Shown here: positions 53,762-62,957 of the stretch, piece after piece | How positions within the stretch are numbered: position 1 is the first letter of the stretch | Layout: each line of letters begins with the position of its first letter | DNA from: Photobacterium obscurum | GTDB lineage: Bacteria > Pseudomonadota > Gammaproteobacteria > Enterobacterales > Vibrionaceae | Assembly (NCBI RefSeq): GCF_026191635.1 | Contig: NZ_JAKRRW010000012.1 | Span: 1-64,000 of the forward strand | Length of the DNA stretch: 64,000 nt | Direction: 5' to 3' | Position numbers and translations under genes: made by a program | Notes under the pieces: model-generated | Told to the model about the DNA's origin: nothing | The model's input: the letters and a program-made list of their open reading frames with translations, nothing else | The model's database searches: none

Positions 53762-54724
53762 TTAGGTTGCCCATATCCTCGGCGGATTCGGTGTCCTACC
53801 CGACCAATGCTTTCTGACCGAAAGCCACACTTGGGAAAACAGTGCCATAATCGGCTCAGTACCATTTCCCATTGCTCGAACTACGAAGACTTTATTCTCA
53901 TCATTGATATCACCGATTTCCGATATACCTGCCACGACGTTGTTTTCTAATAAGTATTCCTGATAATCACAAAGCAAGGTCTGTACCATATTGAGCAATG
54001 GCTCACTGGAATCAGTCACTATCATGGTGGCAAGCATTGAATAGTCCCGCAGGCCTGCATTTTGCTGGTGTTGATCCCCCCCCTGAACATTCAATTGCTC
54101 GGCAAGGAGCAGCTCATTGCCAATACGTAGCTGGGTGCAACCGATAACACTGCCTTTATTGAAGCCCTCTTTTAGTGCAGGTCGACCAAAACAGTGCATC
54201 TCCCAGCCAATAAAACGCCCGCCCGGCTCAACATTGATCTCAGTATCCATTCGGACTCTGGCCTCAGGAAAGTAGATATTTTCCTGAGGAAGCCACTCCA
54301 GCGCAGCTCCATTTTCTACCGAGAGTTGCTGTTTCTGATAAGCAAACTTACCTGTCGTACGATAAAACTTGGTTGCCCCCGGGGTCGTAATTAACGCATT
54401 GGCACTACTTTCGCAGCGAGCCATAATCAGCAGTTTGTCGCCACCGACAACCCCGCCCGGCGGATGAAGCAGATAGGTATGGCAGATATCCCCTTCAGGA
54501 TATAGCGGGCGTTGAACTGCCAACGGGCCAAGCTGCTTTCTATGCTTGAGTATGGTTTTCGATAAGGTAGAGGATGAGTTAGAAAAACCCAGTTCCAGCT
54601 GCGCCCGCCAACCCTGATCGTTTTCCAACTCACCTGCGGTGGGCTTTGGAGTTACCGCCGTTATCCCGTCTAACGGAAAAATAGTGCGGCTCGTTAAGGG
54701 GGATCTTTTATGCATCATGGTCAT
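53762..54724 (-). CDS. ureD: urease accessory protein UreD (UreH)
   Basis: A 320-residue accessory protein that binds apo-urease with UreF and UreG for nickel insertion. HPPGGVVGGDKL and ITTPGATKFYR are the family signature. FGRPALKEGF also fits. Its start overlaps the urtE stop by four bases (ATGA), so urease and transporter genes are translationally coupled. The N-terminal start could also be 54718 or 54715. Confidence 0.94.
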   Translation of the reverse strand: MTMMHKRSPLTSRTIFPLDGITAVTPKPTAGELENDQGWRAQLELGFSNSSSTLSKTILKHRKQLGPLAVQRPLYPEGDICHTYLLHPPGGVVGGDKLLIMARCESSANALITTPGATKFYRTTGKFAYQKQQLSVENGAALEWLPQENIYFPEARVRMDTEINVEPGGRFIGWEMHCFGRPALKEGFNKGSVIGCTQLRIGNELLLAEQLNVQGGDQHQQNAGLRDYSMLATMIVTDSSEPLLNMVQTLLCDYQEYLLENNVVAGISEIGDINDENKVFVVRAMGNGTEPIMALFSQVWLSVRKHWSGRTPNPPRIWAT

Positions 54725-55416
54725 ACGGTCAAATACTCCCTAATCAACTGCTCACTCAACTGCTCCATGTCACCATTAGCGACGACGCGCCCCCGATCAA
54801 GCAGGCAGAAGTTATCTCCCACTTTGCGGGCAAATGGAAGCTTCTGCTCAACCAGCAATACGGTCAGTCCGAGTTCACGGTTTAGCTTGCGAATAATGTC
54901 ACCGATTTCCTGCACAATATTGGGCTGGATCCCTTCTGTCGGCTCATCAAGGATCAGTAAGGTAGGATTAACAACCAACGCTCGGGCAATCGCCAACTGC
55001 TGCTGTTGGCCACCAGAAAGATCCCCTCCCCGTCGATGTAACATCTGTCGAAGTACGGGGAATAGATCATAGATATACTCGGGAATAATTCGATCCCCCT
55101 TGCTACGGATAGGTAGGCCAATTTGGAGGTTTTCTTCTACGGTGAGCAGCGAAAATATTTGCCGTCCCTGTGGCACATAGCCGATTCCATGACGGGGACG
55201 ACTTTCAGCAGGAAGCAAACTGATATCTCTGCCTTTAAGGACTATCTCGCCGCTGTCGATAGGCAACAGTCCCATGACACATTGCAACAACGTGGTTTTT
55301 CCGACGCCATTTCGTCCCATTAGCACGGTACATTGGCCTTCAGGGATCGTGAGTTCCAAATCCCATAACGTATGACTCTCGCCATAAAATTGGTTCAGCC
55401 CTTTGATTTCTAGCAT
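54721..55416 (-). CDS. urtE: urea ABC transporter ATPase UrtE
   Basis: A 231-residue ATPase. Walker A is MGRNGVGKTTLL, the signature is LSGGQQQQLAIARAL and Walker B ends LLILDEPTEGIQPNI. The E-G-I-Q-P sequence after Walker B is typical of UrtE. It is the last transporter gene, two bases after urtD, and its stop overlaps ureD. Confidence 0.94.
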   Translation of the reverse strand: MLEIKGLNQFYGESHTLWDLELTIPEGQCTVLMGRNGVGKTTLLQCVMGLLPIDSGEIVLKGRDISLLPAESRPRHGIGYVPQGRQIFSLLTVEENLQIGLPIRSKGDRIIPEYIYDLFPVLRQMLHRRGGDLSGGQQQQLAIARALVVNPTLLILDEPTEGIQPNIVQEIGDIIRKLNRELGLTVLLVEQKLPFARKVGDNFCLLDRGRVVANGDMEQLSEQLIREYLTV

Positions 55417-55418
55417 CG

Positions 55419-56348
55419 CTACTCTCCCAAATAGACTTCTTTAACCCGCGCATCGGACTGGATCTCGTTCATTGATCCCTCTGCCAACAAGTGGCCCTGA
55501 TGTAAGACGGACACCGTACTCGCAATGGAACGTACAAAATCCATATCATGTTCAACCACGACAACAGAATGATCTCCTGCCAGTGATGTTAAAAGTTCAG
55601 CAGTGCGATCCATCTCCTGATGGGTCATACCAGCAACGGGCTCATCCACCAGCAGCAACTTTGGTTTTTGCATTAACAACATGCCTATTTCCAACCACTG
55701 CTTCTGACCATGCGACAAGTTACCGGCAGACAATCCAGCATGTGACTGAAGGCCGATTAGTTCGAGAACCCGCTGCATTTCACCCTGCTGCTCTCCACTC
55801 AGTTTGGCGCGGAAAACGCCCCACACACTGCGCTCCCCCGCCATAGCTAGTTCTAGGTTGTCCCACACCGACAGGCACTCAAATACCGTTGGCTTTTGAA
55901 ACTTACGCCCCACACCGGCATTGGCAATTTCGGCTTCGTCCATCTTGAGCAGGTTGATATTGGAACCTAACCAGACCTGGCCCTCATCAGGCTGAGTTTT
56001 ACCCGTAATAATGTCCATCATGGTAGTTTTACCCGCACCGTTGGGGCCGATGATGCAGCGTAGCTCGCCTTCTTTTACGTACAAATTGAGATCATCAATG
56101 GCCTTAAAGCCGTCAAATGACTTAGTCACCCCTTCGAGATACAGCAATATATTGTGCCGGGTATCAAGCAACGGATGGTGCTGGGGCTTAAGGAAATCAA
56201 AAACCTGATCACGGCGGACAAAGCTTTGTATCGCCTTTCGGAACCGACTCGGAACCAGAGTCTGCTTTTCATTGTTAAGCCGCTCTTGTGGCGATAGATC
56301 TCGCGGCGATAGCTTTTGTGGTGAAAGCTGCTGCGGAATCGTGGTCAT
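55419..56348 (-). CDS. urtD: urea ABC transporter ATPase UrtD
   Basis: A 309-residue ATPase. Walker A is IIGPNGAGKTTMMD, the signature is LSHGQKQWLEIGM, and Walker B LLLVDEPVAGMT. It has an extended N-terminus of about 70 residues with a triple L-S-P-x-x motif (LSPQKLSPRDLSPQ), which is unusual, followed by the ATPase domain. The start overlaps urtC by four bases. Confidence 0.93.
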   Translation of the reverse strand: MTTIPQQLSPQKLSPRDLSPQERLNNEKQTLVPSRFRKAIQSFVRRDQVFDFLKPQHHPLLDTRHNILLYLEGVTKSFDGFKAIDDLNLYVKEGELRCIIGPNGAGKTTMMDIITGKTQPDEGQVWLGSNINLLKMDEAEIANAGVGRKFQKPTVFECLSVWDNLELAMAGERSVWGVFRAKLSGEQQGEMQRVLELIGLQSHAGLSAGNLSHGQKQWLEIGMLLMQKPKLLLVDEPVAGMTHQEMDRTAELLTSLAGDHSVVVVEHDMDFVRSIASTVSVLHQGHLLAEGSMNEIQSDARVKEVYLGE

Positions 56349-57493
56349 AATGCCGCCTCCTTCTGAGATGCTTTAGGGGGTAAATTCTGAGGCGTCGGAG
56401 CTTTGTTTCGAATAAAGAACTGTCGTGAGGAAAGAAATCCCGTAACCCCTTTGGGGAGAAACAAGGTTGCCAACACAAACAGGCTGCCCAGTGCGAATAA
56501 CCACACTTCCGGAAACTCAATGGTGAACCAGCTTTTGGCATAATTAATCAGCAGCGCACCGACAATAGCCCCAAACAGCGTTGCTCGGCCCCCAAGAGCA
56601 ACCCACACGACTATTTCGATGGAGTTGAGCGGCGCGAACTCGCCAGGGTTGATAATGCCGACCTGGGGAACATAAAGCGCCCCGGCAATACCTGCCAACA
56701 CCGCTGACAAAATAAAAATCCACAACTTGAATCGGTCGACGTTATAACCGATAAAACGCACCCGCGATTCAGCATCTCGCGTCGCAATGGCTATCTTGCC
56801 CAACCGACTGGAAATAACAGCTCGACAGACTAAATACCCCAAGACAAGCGCCCCTACCGAGGCTATAAATAATATGATTCGAGTACTGTCCGATTGCAGG
56901 CTAAAGCCCAGAATATCTTTGAAATCAGTAAGGCCGTTATTGCCCCCGAACCCCATTTCATTACGGAAGAATGCGAGCATCAGCGCAAAGGTCAGCGCCT
57001 GTGTCATGATTGACAGATAGACTCCTGACACCCGTGAGCGAAAGGCCAGATACCCGAATCCCCAGGCCAACACGCCCGGTACTAGCACCACCATCAAACA
57101 GGCAAACCAGAACATATCAAAGCCATGCCAAAACCACGGCAGCTCTTTCCAGTTAAGGAAAACCATGAAATCAGGTAAAACCGGATCACCATAAACGCCA
57201 CGATCGCCAATCTGTCGCATCAGGTACATTCCCATGGCATAACCGCCGAGGGCAAAAAAGGCACCATGACCTAAGCTCAGAATACCTAGGTATCCCCAGA
57301 CCAAATCGACCGCCAGAGCCAACAGGGCGTAGGTAAGATATTTACCCAGCAAGGTTATCGTGTAGGTTTCAACATGAAAGAAATGCCCCTGTGGTACCAA
57401 GATATTAAGCGCTGGAATAGCAAAGCCCATCATCAACAACAAAGTCAGCAGCAACTGACCGCCACGGTCACCCTTTAGTAGTGTTTTAAGCAT
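56345..57493 (-). CDS. urtC: urea ABC transporter permease UrtC
   Basis: A 382-residue permease of the LivM type with about nine to ten helices. YLGILSLGHGAFFALGGYAMG and FSLQSDSTR (quoted in part) and VWVALGGRATLFGAIVGALL are typical. It forms the membrane channel with UrtB. It is four bases into the next gene and three bases after urtB. Confidence 0.93.
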   Translation of the reverse strand: MLKTLLKGDRGGQLLLTLLLMMGFAIPALNILVPQGHFFHVETYTITLLGKYLTYALLALAVDLVWGYLGILSLGHGAFFALGGYAMGMYLMRQIGDRGVYGDPVLPDFMVFLNWKELPWFWHGFDMFWFACLMVVLVPGVLAWGFGYLAFRSRVSGVYLSIMTQALTFALMLAFFRNEMGFGGNNGLTDFKDILGFSLQSDSTRIILFIASVGALVLGYLVCRAVISSRLGKIAIATRDAESRVRFIGYNVDRFKLWIFILSAVLAGIAGALYVPQVGIINPGEFAPLNSIEIVVWVALGGRATLFGAIVGALLINYAKSWFTIEFPEVWLFALGSLFVLATLFLPKGVTGFLSSRQFFIRNKAPTPQNLPPKASQKEAAL

Positions 57494-57496
57494 GTG

Positions 57497-59182
57497 CTAC
57501 CCCTCCACAGCCCGGCCGCGCTGCGGGAACAATCCGCGAGGACGCTTTTGAATAAACAATATAATGAAAATAAGCACCAGAATTTTGGCCAGCACCGCGC
57601 CCGCCCAGGGCTCTAGAATCTTGTTAAATACGCCGAGGCTGAGACCGGCGACTAAAGTCCCCCACAAGTTGCCAACACCGCCGAACACCACAACCATGAA
57701 AGAATCAATAATGTAGCTCTGCCCCATATTCGGACCAACATTGGTAAGCTGAGACAGTGCAACACCAGCGACACCGGCGACGCCCGAGCCTAACCCAAAG
57801 GTCATCGCATCGACCCACTCAGAACGCACTCCCATTGCACGGGCCATTGCACGGTTTTGCGATACCGCCCGAACCTGTAACCCTAGTGGTGTTTTCCTGA
57901 TGACAAACACCAAGGCGGCAAACACGAACAAACAAAAAAAGATGATATAGAGGCGGTTGTAGGTCAGGGAAAGCATTGGATTAATTTCAAGCATGCCACT
58001 CATCCAGTCCGGCGTGGCGACGGAACGGTTAAGCGGAGAAAAGATACTACGTACTGCCTGCTGCAAGATCAGGCTAATACCAAATGTCGCCAGTAGGGTT
58101 TCCAGTGGCCTGCCATACAGGAACCGGATCACGCCACGTTCAATAGCAACTCCAACCAACCCTGAAACAATAAATGCCGCCGGGATCGAGAGAACCAGTG
58201 ACAAACCAATATTATTTGGCAACAGTTGCTGCATTACATAGGTGGTATAGGCACCGAGCATGATCAGCTCACCATGAGCCATGTTGATCACCCCCATCAC
58301 CCCAAAGGTGATCGCCAGGCCGATGCCGGCAAGTACCAACACCGATCCAAGGCTTAAGCCAAAATAAAGGGTTTCCGCAACATCATAAAAGCGTTGGCTT
58401 TGCTGGTAGGCATTAATGGTCCTTTCAAGCTGTAAGATTAATACAGCGTCACCGTCTTCTTTGGCCATTTCCAAGTCCAAAGCCTGACTCAAAGCACGAA
58501 ATGCGGCCGGCTCTAAGGAGCCGCTTAACTGTTCAATCGCAGCTTGTCGGACTTCCTCATCTGGAGCCTGAATATTTGCAATCGCGAGTGCCAAGGCCAC
58601 TACGTTTTTAACCTCAGCAGACGTTTCTGTTTGGTATGTTTTATTCAGTAAGGCCTGAACACTATGGTCTGTATTACCGACTAGCCCCTTTGCAGCCTGT
58701 AGTCGAAGCGATTCACTTTCAGCTTCCAAATCCAACTGGGCAATACCCAAACGAATGGCTGTTCTCAATCGGTTATTCAGGCCTACCTTTTTGTAATTCC
58801 GCTTGCTTTCAATCATCGTAACGTCATTGCTCTCAACAGACTGTGCTGGTTGACCAGCTGCGAGCTCCGAAATTAGATACAAGCGCTTAGTCTGCCGCTG
58901 ATAGAACACCTGTCCATCAAGTAAACCTGTTAGAATCTGCCGAGTATAGGGGGGCCGAGATTCAATCAGCCACTCAATAGCCTGTTGTTTATTGTTGAAG
59001 TTACGTTGTGACAAATGTCTTTCAACATCTGCAAATGTACTAATTGTGCCAGTGTCGGCATACGAGGAAGCAGCAGGAAATATCAGCAGAACCAACCCTA
59101 ACCAGGCTGCCAGAATTGATTTTAGTAATTGCGCCACCTTCTTCGGTGCACGCCACCAATTTCTGTTCATGTGGGTACTCAT
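57497..59182 (-). CDS. urtB: urea ABC transporter permease UrtB
   Basis: A 561-residue permease with the long N-terminal extension that marks UrtB. After a signal-like helix, about residues 50-265 form a soluble, helical, HEAT-like region. The permease domain starts at LYFGLSLGSVLVLAGIGLA and includes GVMGVINMAHGELIMLGA and GLQVRAVSQNRAMARAMGV. No strong ribosome binding site precedes the ATG; a downstream ATG (59170) is an alternative. It is 68 bp after urtA, separated by a stem-loop. Confidence 0.92.
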   Translation of the reverse strand: MSTHMNRNWWRAPKKVAQLLKSILAAWLGLVLLIFPAASSYADTGTISTFADVERHLSQRNFNNKQQAIEWLIESRPPYTRQILTGLLDGQVFYQRQTKRLYLISELAAGQPAQSVESNDVTMIESKRNYKKVGLNNRLRTAIRLGIAQLDLEAESESLRLQAAKGLVGNTDHSVQALLNKTYQTETSAEVKNVVALALAIANIQAPDEEVRQAAIEQLSGSLEPAAFRALSQALDLEMAKEDGDAVLILQLERTINAYQQSQRFYDVAETLYFGLSLGSVLVLAGIGLAITFGVMGVINMAHGELIMLGAYTTYVMQQLLPNNIGLSLVLSIPAAFIVSGLVGVAIERGVIRFLYGRPLETLLATFGISLILQQAVRSIFSPLNRSVATPDWMSGMLEINPMLSLTYNRLYIIFFCLFVFAALVFVIRKTPLGLQVRAVSQNRAMARAMGVRSEWVDAMTFGLGSGVAGVAGVALSQLTNVGPNMGQSYIIDSFMVVVFGGVGNLWGTLVAGLSLGVFNKILEPWAGAVLAKILVLIFIILFIQKRPRGLFPQRGRAVEG

Positions 59183-59205
59183 CTATAAAATCAGTTCAAC
59201 ACATC

Positions 59206-59234
59206 CCTGCACTTGCCATTTCGGCAAGTGCAGG
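59206..59234 (-). terminator. stem-loop between urtA and urtB
   Basis: A perfect twelve-base-pair stem CCTGCACTTGCC/GGCAAGTGCAGG with a five-base loop is not followed by T-run. Such hairpins after a binding-protein gene commonly stabilise its mRNA and raise its level over that of the permeases. It lies 16 bp after the urtA stop. Confidence 0.75.
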
Positions 59235-59250
59235 AGTGATTAGCGAAGTT

Positions 59251-60540
59251 TTACTGATTTGAACCAGCACACTTGCCGGTTACAACATTGAAGCTGCCGC
59301 ATTCAAGCGGCTTCAACCAGCTGGCATAGAGATCTTTCGAACCGGGAAGGAAATTTGACCAGGCATCGCCGGCAACCACACCGTGAGTCTCCCATACCAC
59401 CTCAAACTGGCCGTCATCTTGAATTTCACCGAGCAAGACTGGCTTGGTAATGTGGTGGTTTGGCATCATTGTCGCGTAGCCACCAGAAAGATTAGGTACG
59501 GTAATGCCGATTATTGCCTCTTGTATTGCATTAGAATCAGTAGAACCGGCTTTCTCGGCGGCCTCTACCCACATATTGAAGCCGATATAGCTCGCTTCCA
59601 TCGGATCGTTAGATACACGCTTGTCGTCCTTGATGAACTTCTGCCACTTCTCGACAAATTCCGAGTTTTCATCGGTATCGACGCTCATGAAATAGTTCCA
59701 GGCCGCAAGGTGACCAACCAGTGGCGAGGTGTCCATTCCCGAGAGCTCTTCTTCACCAACCGAGAAGGCAACCACAGGAATATCTTCGGCAGATACCCCT
59801 TGTGCACCCAGCTCTTTATAGAACGGAACGTTGGCATCACCGTTGATTGTCGAAACAACGGCCGTTTTCTTACCTTGAGCACCAAACTTTTTAATATTAG
59901 AAACGATGGATTGCCAATCAGAGTGGCCAAAAGGGGTGTAGTTGATCATGATGTCGCTCTTGGCAACACCCTTGGATATCAGATATGCCTCAAGAATTTT
60001 GTTGGTGGTACGAGGGTAAACGTAGTCCGTCCCCGCTAAAACCCAGCGTTTAACGTCCAACTCATTCATCAGGTAATCAACAGCAGGAATTGCCTGCTGG
60101 TTAGGTGCTGCGCCAGTATAAAAAACGTTTTTAGATGACTCTTCGCCTTCATACTGAACCGGATAAAACAGCAAGCTATTTAACTCCTCGAATACGGGTA
60201 GCATTGACTTGCGAGAAACTGACGTCCAACCGCCAAACACAACATCAACTTTCTCTTTTTCGATCAGTTCACGGGCTTTCTCAGCAAATAACGGCCAGTT
60301 TGATGCCGGATCGACAACAACCGCCTCTAGCTTTTTACCCAATACCCCGCCTTTCCGGTTCTGCTCCTCGACCAGCATCAGAATGGTGTCTTTCAATGTC
60401 GTTTCACTGATGGCCATCGTGCCCGACAGCGAATGCAGCACCCCAACTTTAATCGTGTCCTGCGCAGCCACTGCGTTAAATGACAAAACCAGTGATACCG
60501 CAGCTCCGGCAAATGTACCTTTAAACATCTTGGTTGACAT
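59251..60540 (-). CDS. urtA: urea ABC transporter substrate-binding protein UrtA
   Basis: A 429-residue periplasmic binding protein. The signal peptide ends near SFNAVAAQD. IKVGVLHSLSGTMAISE and PNHHITKPVLLGEI are typical of UrtA (Peripla_BP_5). It captures urea for UrtBCDE. The ATG at 60540 has AAGGAG nine bases upstream, and an extension to 60567 would put that site inside the gene. It is the first gene of the operon, directly after a sigma-54-like promoter. Confidence 0.94.
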   Translation of the reverse strand: MSTKMFKGTFAGAAVSLVLSFNAVAAQDTIKVGVLHSLSGTMAISETTLKDTILMLVEEQNRKGGVLGKKLEAVVVDPASNWPLFAEKARELIEKEKVDVVFGGWTSVSRKSMLPVFEELNSLLFYPVQYEGEESSKNVFYTGAAPNQQAIPAVDYLMNELDVKRWVLAGTDYVYPRTTNKILEAYLISKGVAKSDIMINYTPFGHSDWQSIVSNIKKFGAQGKKTAVVSTINGDANVPFYKELGAQGVSAEDIPVVAFSVGEEELSGMDTSPLVGHLAAWNYFMSVDTDENSEFVEKWQKFIKDDKRVSNDPMEASYIGFNMWVEAAEKAGSTDSNAIQEAIIGITVPNLSGGYATMMPNHHITKPVLLGEIQDDGQFEVVWETHGVVAGDAWSNFLPGSKDLYASWLKPLECGSFNVVTGKCAGSNQ

Positions 60541-60576
60541 ATTGAATAGCTCCTTGTGAATAATCATTCAAACTAG

Positions 60577-60592
60577 AGCAAGCATCAAGCCA
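60577..60592 (-). promoter_or_regulatory. sigma-54 (RpoN) promoter of the urt-ure operon
   Basis: On the minus strand, TGGCTTGATGCTTGCT has GG and GC exactly twelve bases apart, matching the -24/-12 consensus TGGCAC-N5-TTGCW in eight of its eleven fixed positions or better. Transcription would start about 26 bp before the urtA ATG. Confidence 0.75.
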
Positions 60593-60685
60593 AGATGTAA
60601 GCCACCTCTCACTTTTATATTAACTACTAAAAATCAACAATTTAAGTGATCACTAATTCATAGGCGACTATAAGTGATACATTTT

Positions 60686-60747
60686 AGTGCAGGTTAAGCA
60701 CTGTATATTGGTGCATTGAACATTCGCTCATGCACCATCTTGGTACC
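60686..60747. promoter_or_regulatory. NtrC-like enhancer sites
   Basis: TGCACCATCTTGGTACC (60731-60747) has the GCAC-N6-GGTRC spacing of an NtrC box with one mismatch. GCACTGTATATTGGTGC (60698-60714) contains both half-sites but two bases further apart, and further GTGC and GCAC half-sites lie nearby. They are about 110-180 bp upstream of the predicted urtA start, a usual enhancer distance. Confidence 0.6.
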
Positions 60748-61062
60748 TTTATCCCCAAACGAGCACCTTTATAGTGGGTTAGGTACAGCGCCAGTTAAAC
60801 CAAGCAATCAAGGAGTTTATCGGGTTAGTGATGCTTAATGCTAACCCTATGAATACGCTATAATTCACATCTATACTCAAGCTAACTAAAGACACAGCAT
60901 TCAAATTGAGCCTGGGTATAGCTCACTGAAGGCATAGACCTTTATGTCGGTTGTACAATGAATAACCAAACAGCCGAGAAATGTGAACTAATACACTTTT
61001 TATTAGTCAGACAATGCATCATTTTTGTTTGACTCTCTGTTTTTAAAGGACATTATCTTTCT
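60748..61062. other. divergent intergenic region, upstream of moxR
   Basis: About 315 bp between the NtrC-like sites and the MoxR gene. It must hold the rightward moxR promoter. No small gene or further repeat was recognised. Confidence 0.4.
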
Positions 61063-62019
61063 ATGTTAACGTCGACTTTCCAACGCCTTAAAACTTACCT
61101 GGACAGCCAGGTAATTGGTCAGCCTGATCTTGTTAAACAACTATTGATTGCACTGCTTGCCGATGGTCATATTTTGGTCGAAGGGCCGCCGGGACTAGCC
61201 AAGACCCGTGCCGTTAAAGTCTTGTCTGACTGCATTGAAGGCAGCTTCCACCGCATTCAGTTCACCCCAGATCTGCTTCCGGCCGATTTGACCGGTACTG
61301 ATATATTCCGCCCTGAAACAGGTGAATTCACGTTTCAGCCGGGGCCGATATTCAATGCCCTGGTACTTGCCGATGAAATCAACCGTGCCCCGGCCAAAGT
61401 ACAGGCAGCAATGCTTGAGGCAATGGCAGAAAAACAAATTACTGCTGGCCGTGAAACCTACTCACTGCCTGAGTTATTTCTGGTAATGGCAACTCAGAAC
61501 CCAATCGAACAAGAAGGTACCTATCCTCTTCCAGAAGCTCAGTTGGACCGCTTCCTGCTACAACTCAACGTAGATTATCCTGATGCTGACAGCGAGTTAG
61601 AAATACTTCGCCTCAACCGTGGGGAAGCATTAGGGCTGGATAAAGCTGAACCCGTACAAATTAGCCAAAAGGAAATTTTCTCGGCTCGTCAGGAAGTGTT
61701 GAATATTCATATGGCTGAAGAAGTTGAGCACTATATTATTCGCCTCACCATGGCTACCCGCCAGCCTGAGCGCTACAGTGATCAGCTGGCCGGCTGGTTG
61801 CAGCTTGGCGTCAGCCCACGAGCAACACTCGCTTTGGACCGCTGTGCCCGTGCCCATGCCTGGCTAAATGGTCGTGACTTTGTCACTCCCGAGGATGTAC
61901 AGCAGATGGCCTACCCGGTACTGCGACACCGCTTGTTAACGAGCTATGAAGCACAGGCAGAAGGCATTGCCGCAGATACCATTGTCAGCCAGCTGATTGC
62001 ACAGGTAGCCTGCGCATGA
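61063..62019 (+). CDS. MoxR-family AAA+ ATPase
   Basis: A 318-residue MoxR chaperone-type ATPase. Walker A is VEGPPGLAKTRAV, DLLPADLTGTDIF follows, Walker B is LVLADEINRAPAKVQ, and QNPIEQEGTYPLPEAQLDRF the sensor region; parts are quoted. MoxR proteins remodel or insert cofactors in von Willebrand factor A proteins, and VWA genes lie downstream. Its stop overlaps the next start by four bases. Confidence 0.93.
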   Translation: MLTSTFQRLKTYLDSQVIGQPDLVKQLLIALLADGHILVEGPPGLAKTRAVKVLSDCIEGSFHRIQFTPDLLPADLTGTDIFRPETGEFTFQPGPIFNALVLADEINRAPAKVQAAMLEAMAEKQITAGRETYSLPELFLVMATQNPIEQEGTYPLPEAQLDRFLLQLNVDYPDADSELEILRLNRGEALGLDKAEPVQISQKEIFSARQEVLNIHMAEEVEHYIIRLTMATRQPERYSDQLAGWLQLGVSPRATLALDRCARAHAWLNGRDFVTPEDVQQMAYPVLRHRLLTSYEAQAEGIAADTIVSQLIAQVACA

Positions 62020-62957
62020 CCGAGACATCCATGACACCAGTACTTCCGTCACACAGTGACGGGGTTAACCTGTGTCTGGCTGAATTGCTGCAGTACAAGA
62101 ACCAATCTGTACGTTGGCTACCACCCGCACAGAGCGTGTGGTCGCAACTCAATGGGCAGCATATGAGCCGGAAAAAAGGACGTGGGATGAATTTTTCCGA
62201 AGTTCGTCCCTATCAGGCTGGCGATGACATTCGGACCATCGACTGGCGGGTGACCGCAAGGACAGGAAAAACCCATACCAAGCTATTCACCGAAGAGCGC
62301 GAACAACCGGTGATGCTGCTGATTGACCTTAGCACTAGCATGAAGTTTGGCTCGCAGTTGTTGCTTAAATCGGTTCAGGCCGCCCATTTTGCCAGCCTGC
62401 TCAGCTGGTTGGCCGTCAGCGAGCATGACCGCATTGGCGCAATCATCTATACCGGCAACAAGCTGGTTGAATGTAAACCAACAGCTCGGCGTCAAGGCCC
62501 CTTGCAGGTTATCAATGCACTAATCGACGCCCATCAAGATAGTCCAGAGGCTCAAGACTCACTGGCTTTCTCTGCCGCCTTGAAGCATTTGCACCATTTA
62601 TGTCCCAAAGGCAGTGAAATTGTGATAATTAGCGATTTCTATCAGCTAAAGGAAACAGACAAACAGCGCTTAAGCCAGTTGCGCCAGCATAACCGGATCC
62701 AGTTTGTTCGGGTACATGATCCGCTCGAACAAGGACAAACCTCGTTCAACGGCACGGAGCATGTCTCAGATAGTAACCAGTCTACCTGGCTCGACTTCTC
62801 TGCGAAGAAAACTCGTGAGAAGCTGAACATGCAGTATGTTAGCCATCAGCAATTCGTTCACGATATGACATTGAGCCTTGCCATTCCACTTCATCAAATA
62901 TCAGCCGCGCTGCCACTGATGCAGCAACTCGGCAAGCAGGAGAAGCGTCATGGCTGA
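62016..62957 (+). CDS. DUF58 domain protein
   Basis: A 313-residue soluble protein. The DUF58 core GRGMNFSEVRPYQAGDDIRTIDWRV, quoted in part, is followed by a VWA-like fold with VMLLIDLSTSMKFG, a MIDAS-like D-x-S-x-S. It overlaps moxR by four bases and the next gene by eight. It is a standard second gene in MoxR/Bat operons. Confidence 0.92.
   Translation: MTETSMTPVLPSHSDGVNLCLAELLQYKNQSVRWLPPAQSVWSQLNGQHMSRKKGRGMNFSEVRPYQAGDDIRTIDWRVTARTGKTHTKLFTEEREQPVMLLIDLSTSMKFGSQLLLKSVQAAHFASLLSWLAVSEHDRIGAIIYTGNKLVECKPTARRQGPLQVINALIDAHQDSPEAQDSLAFSAALKHLHHLCPKGSEIVIISDFYQLKETDKQRLSQLRQHNRIQFVRVHDPLEQGQTSFNGTEHVSDSNQSTWLDFSAKKTREKLNMQYVSHQQFVHDMTLSLAIPLHQISAALPLMQQLGKQEKRHG

Noticed and set aside
59383..60039. 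A 218-codon plus-strand frame opposite urtA
   Set aside because: It mirrors the urtA coding sequence and has no ribosome binding site or recognisable domain.
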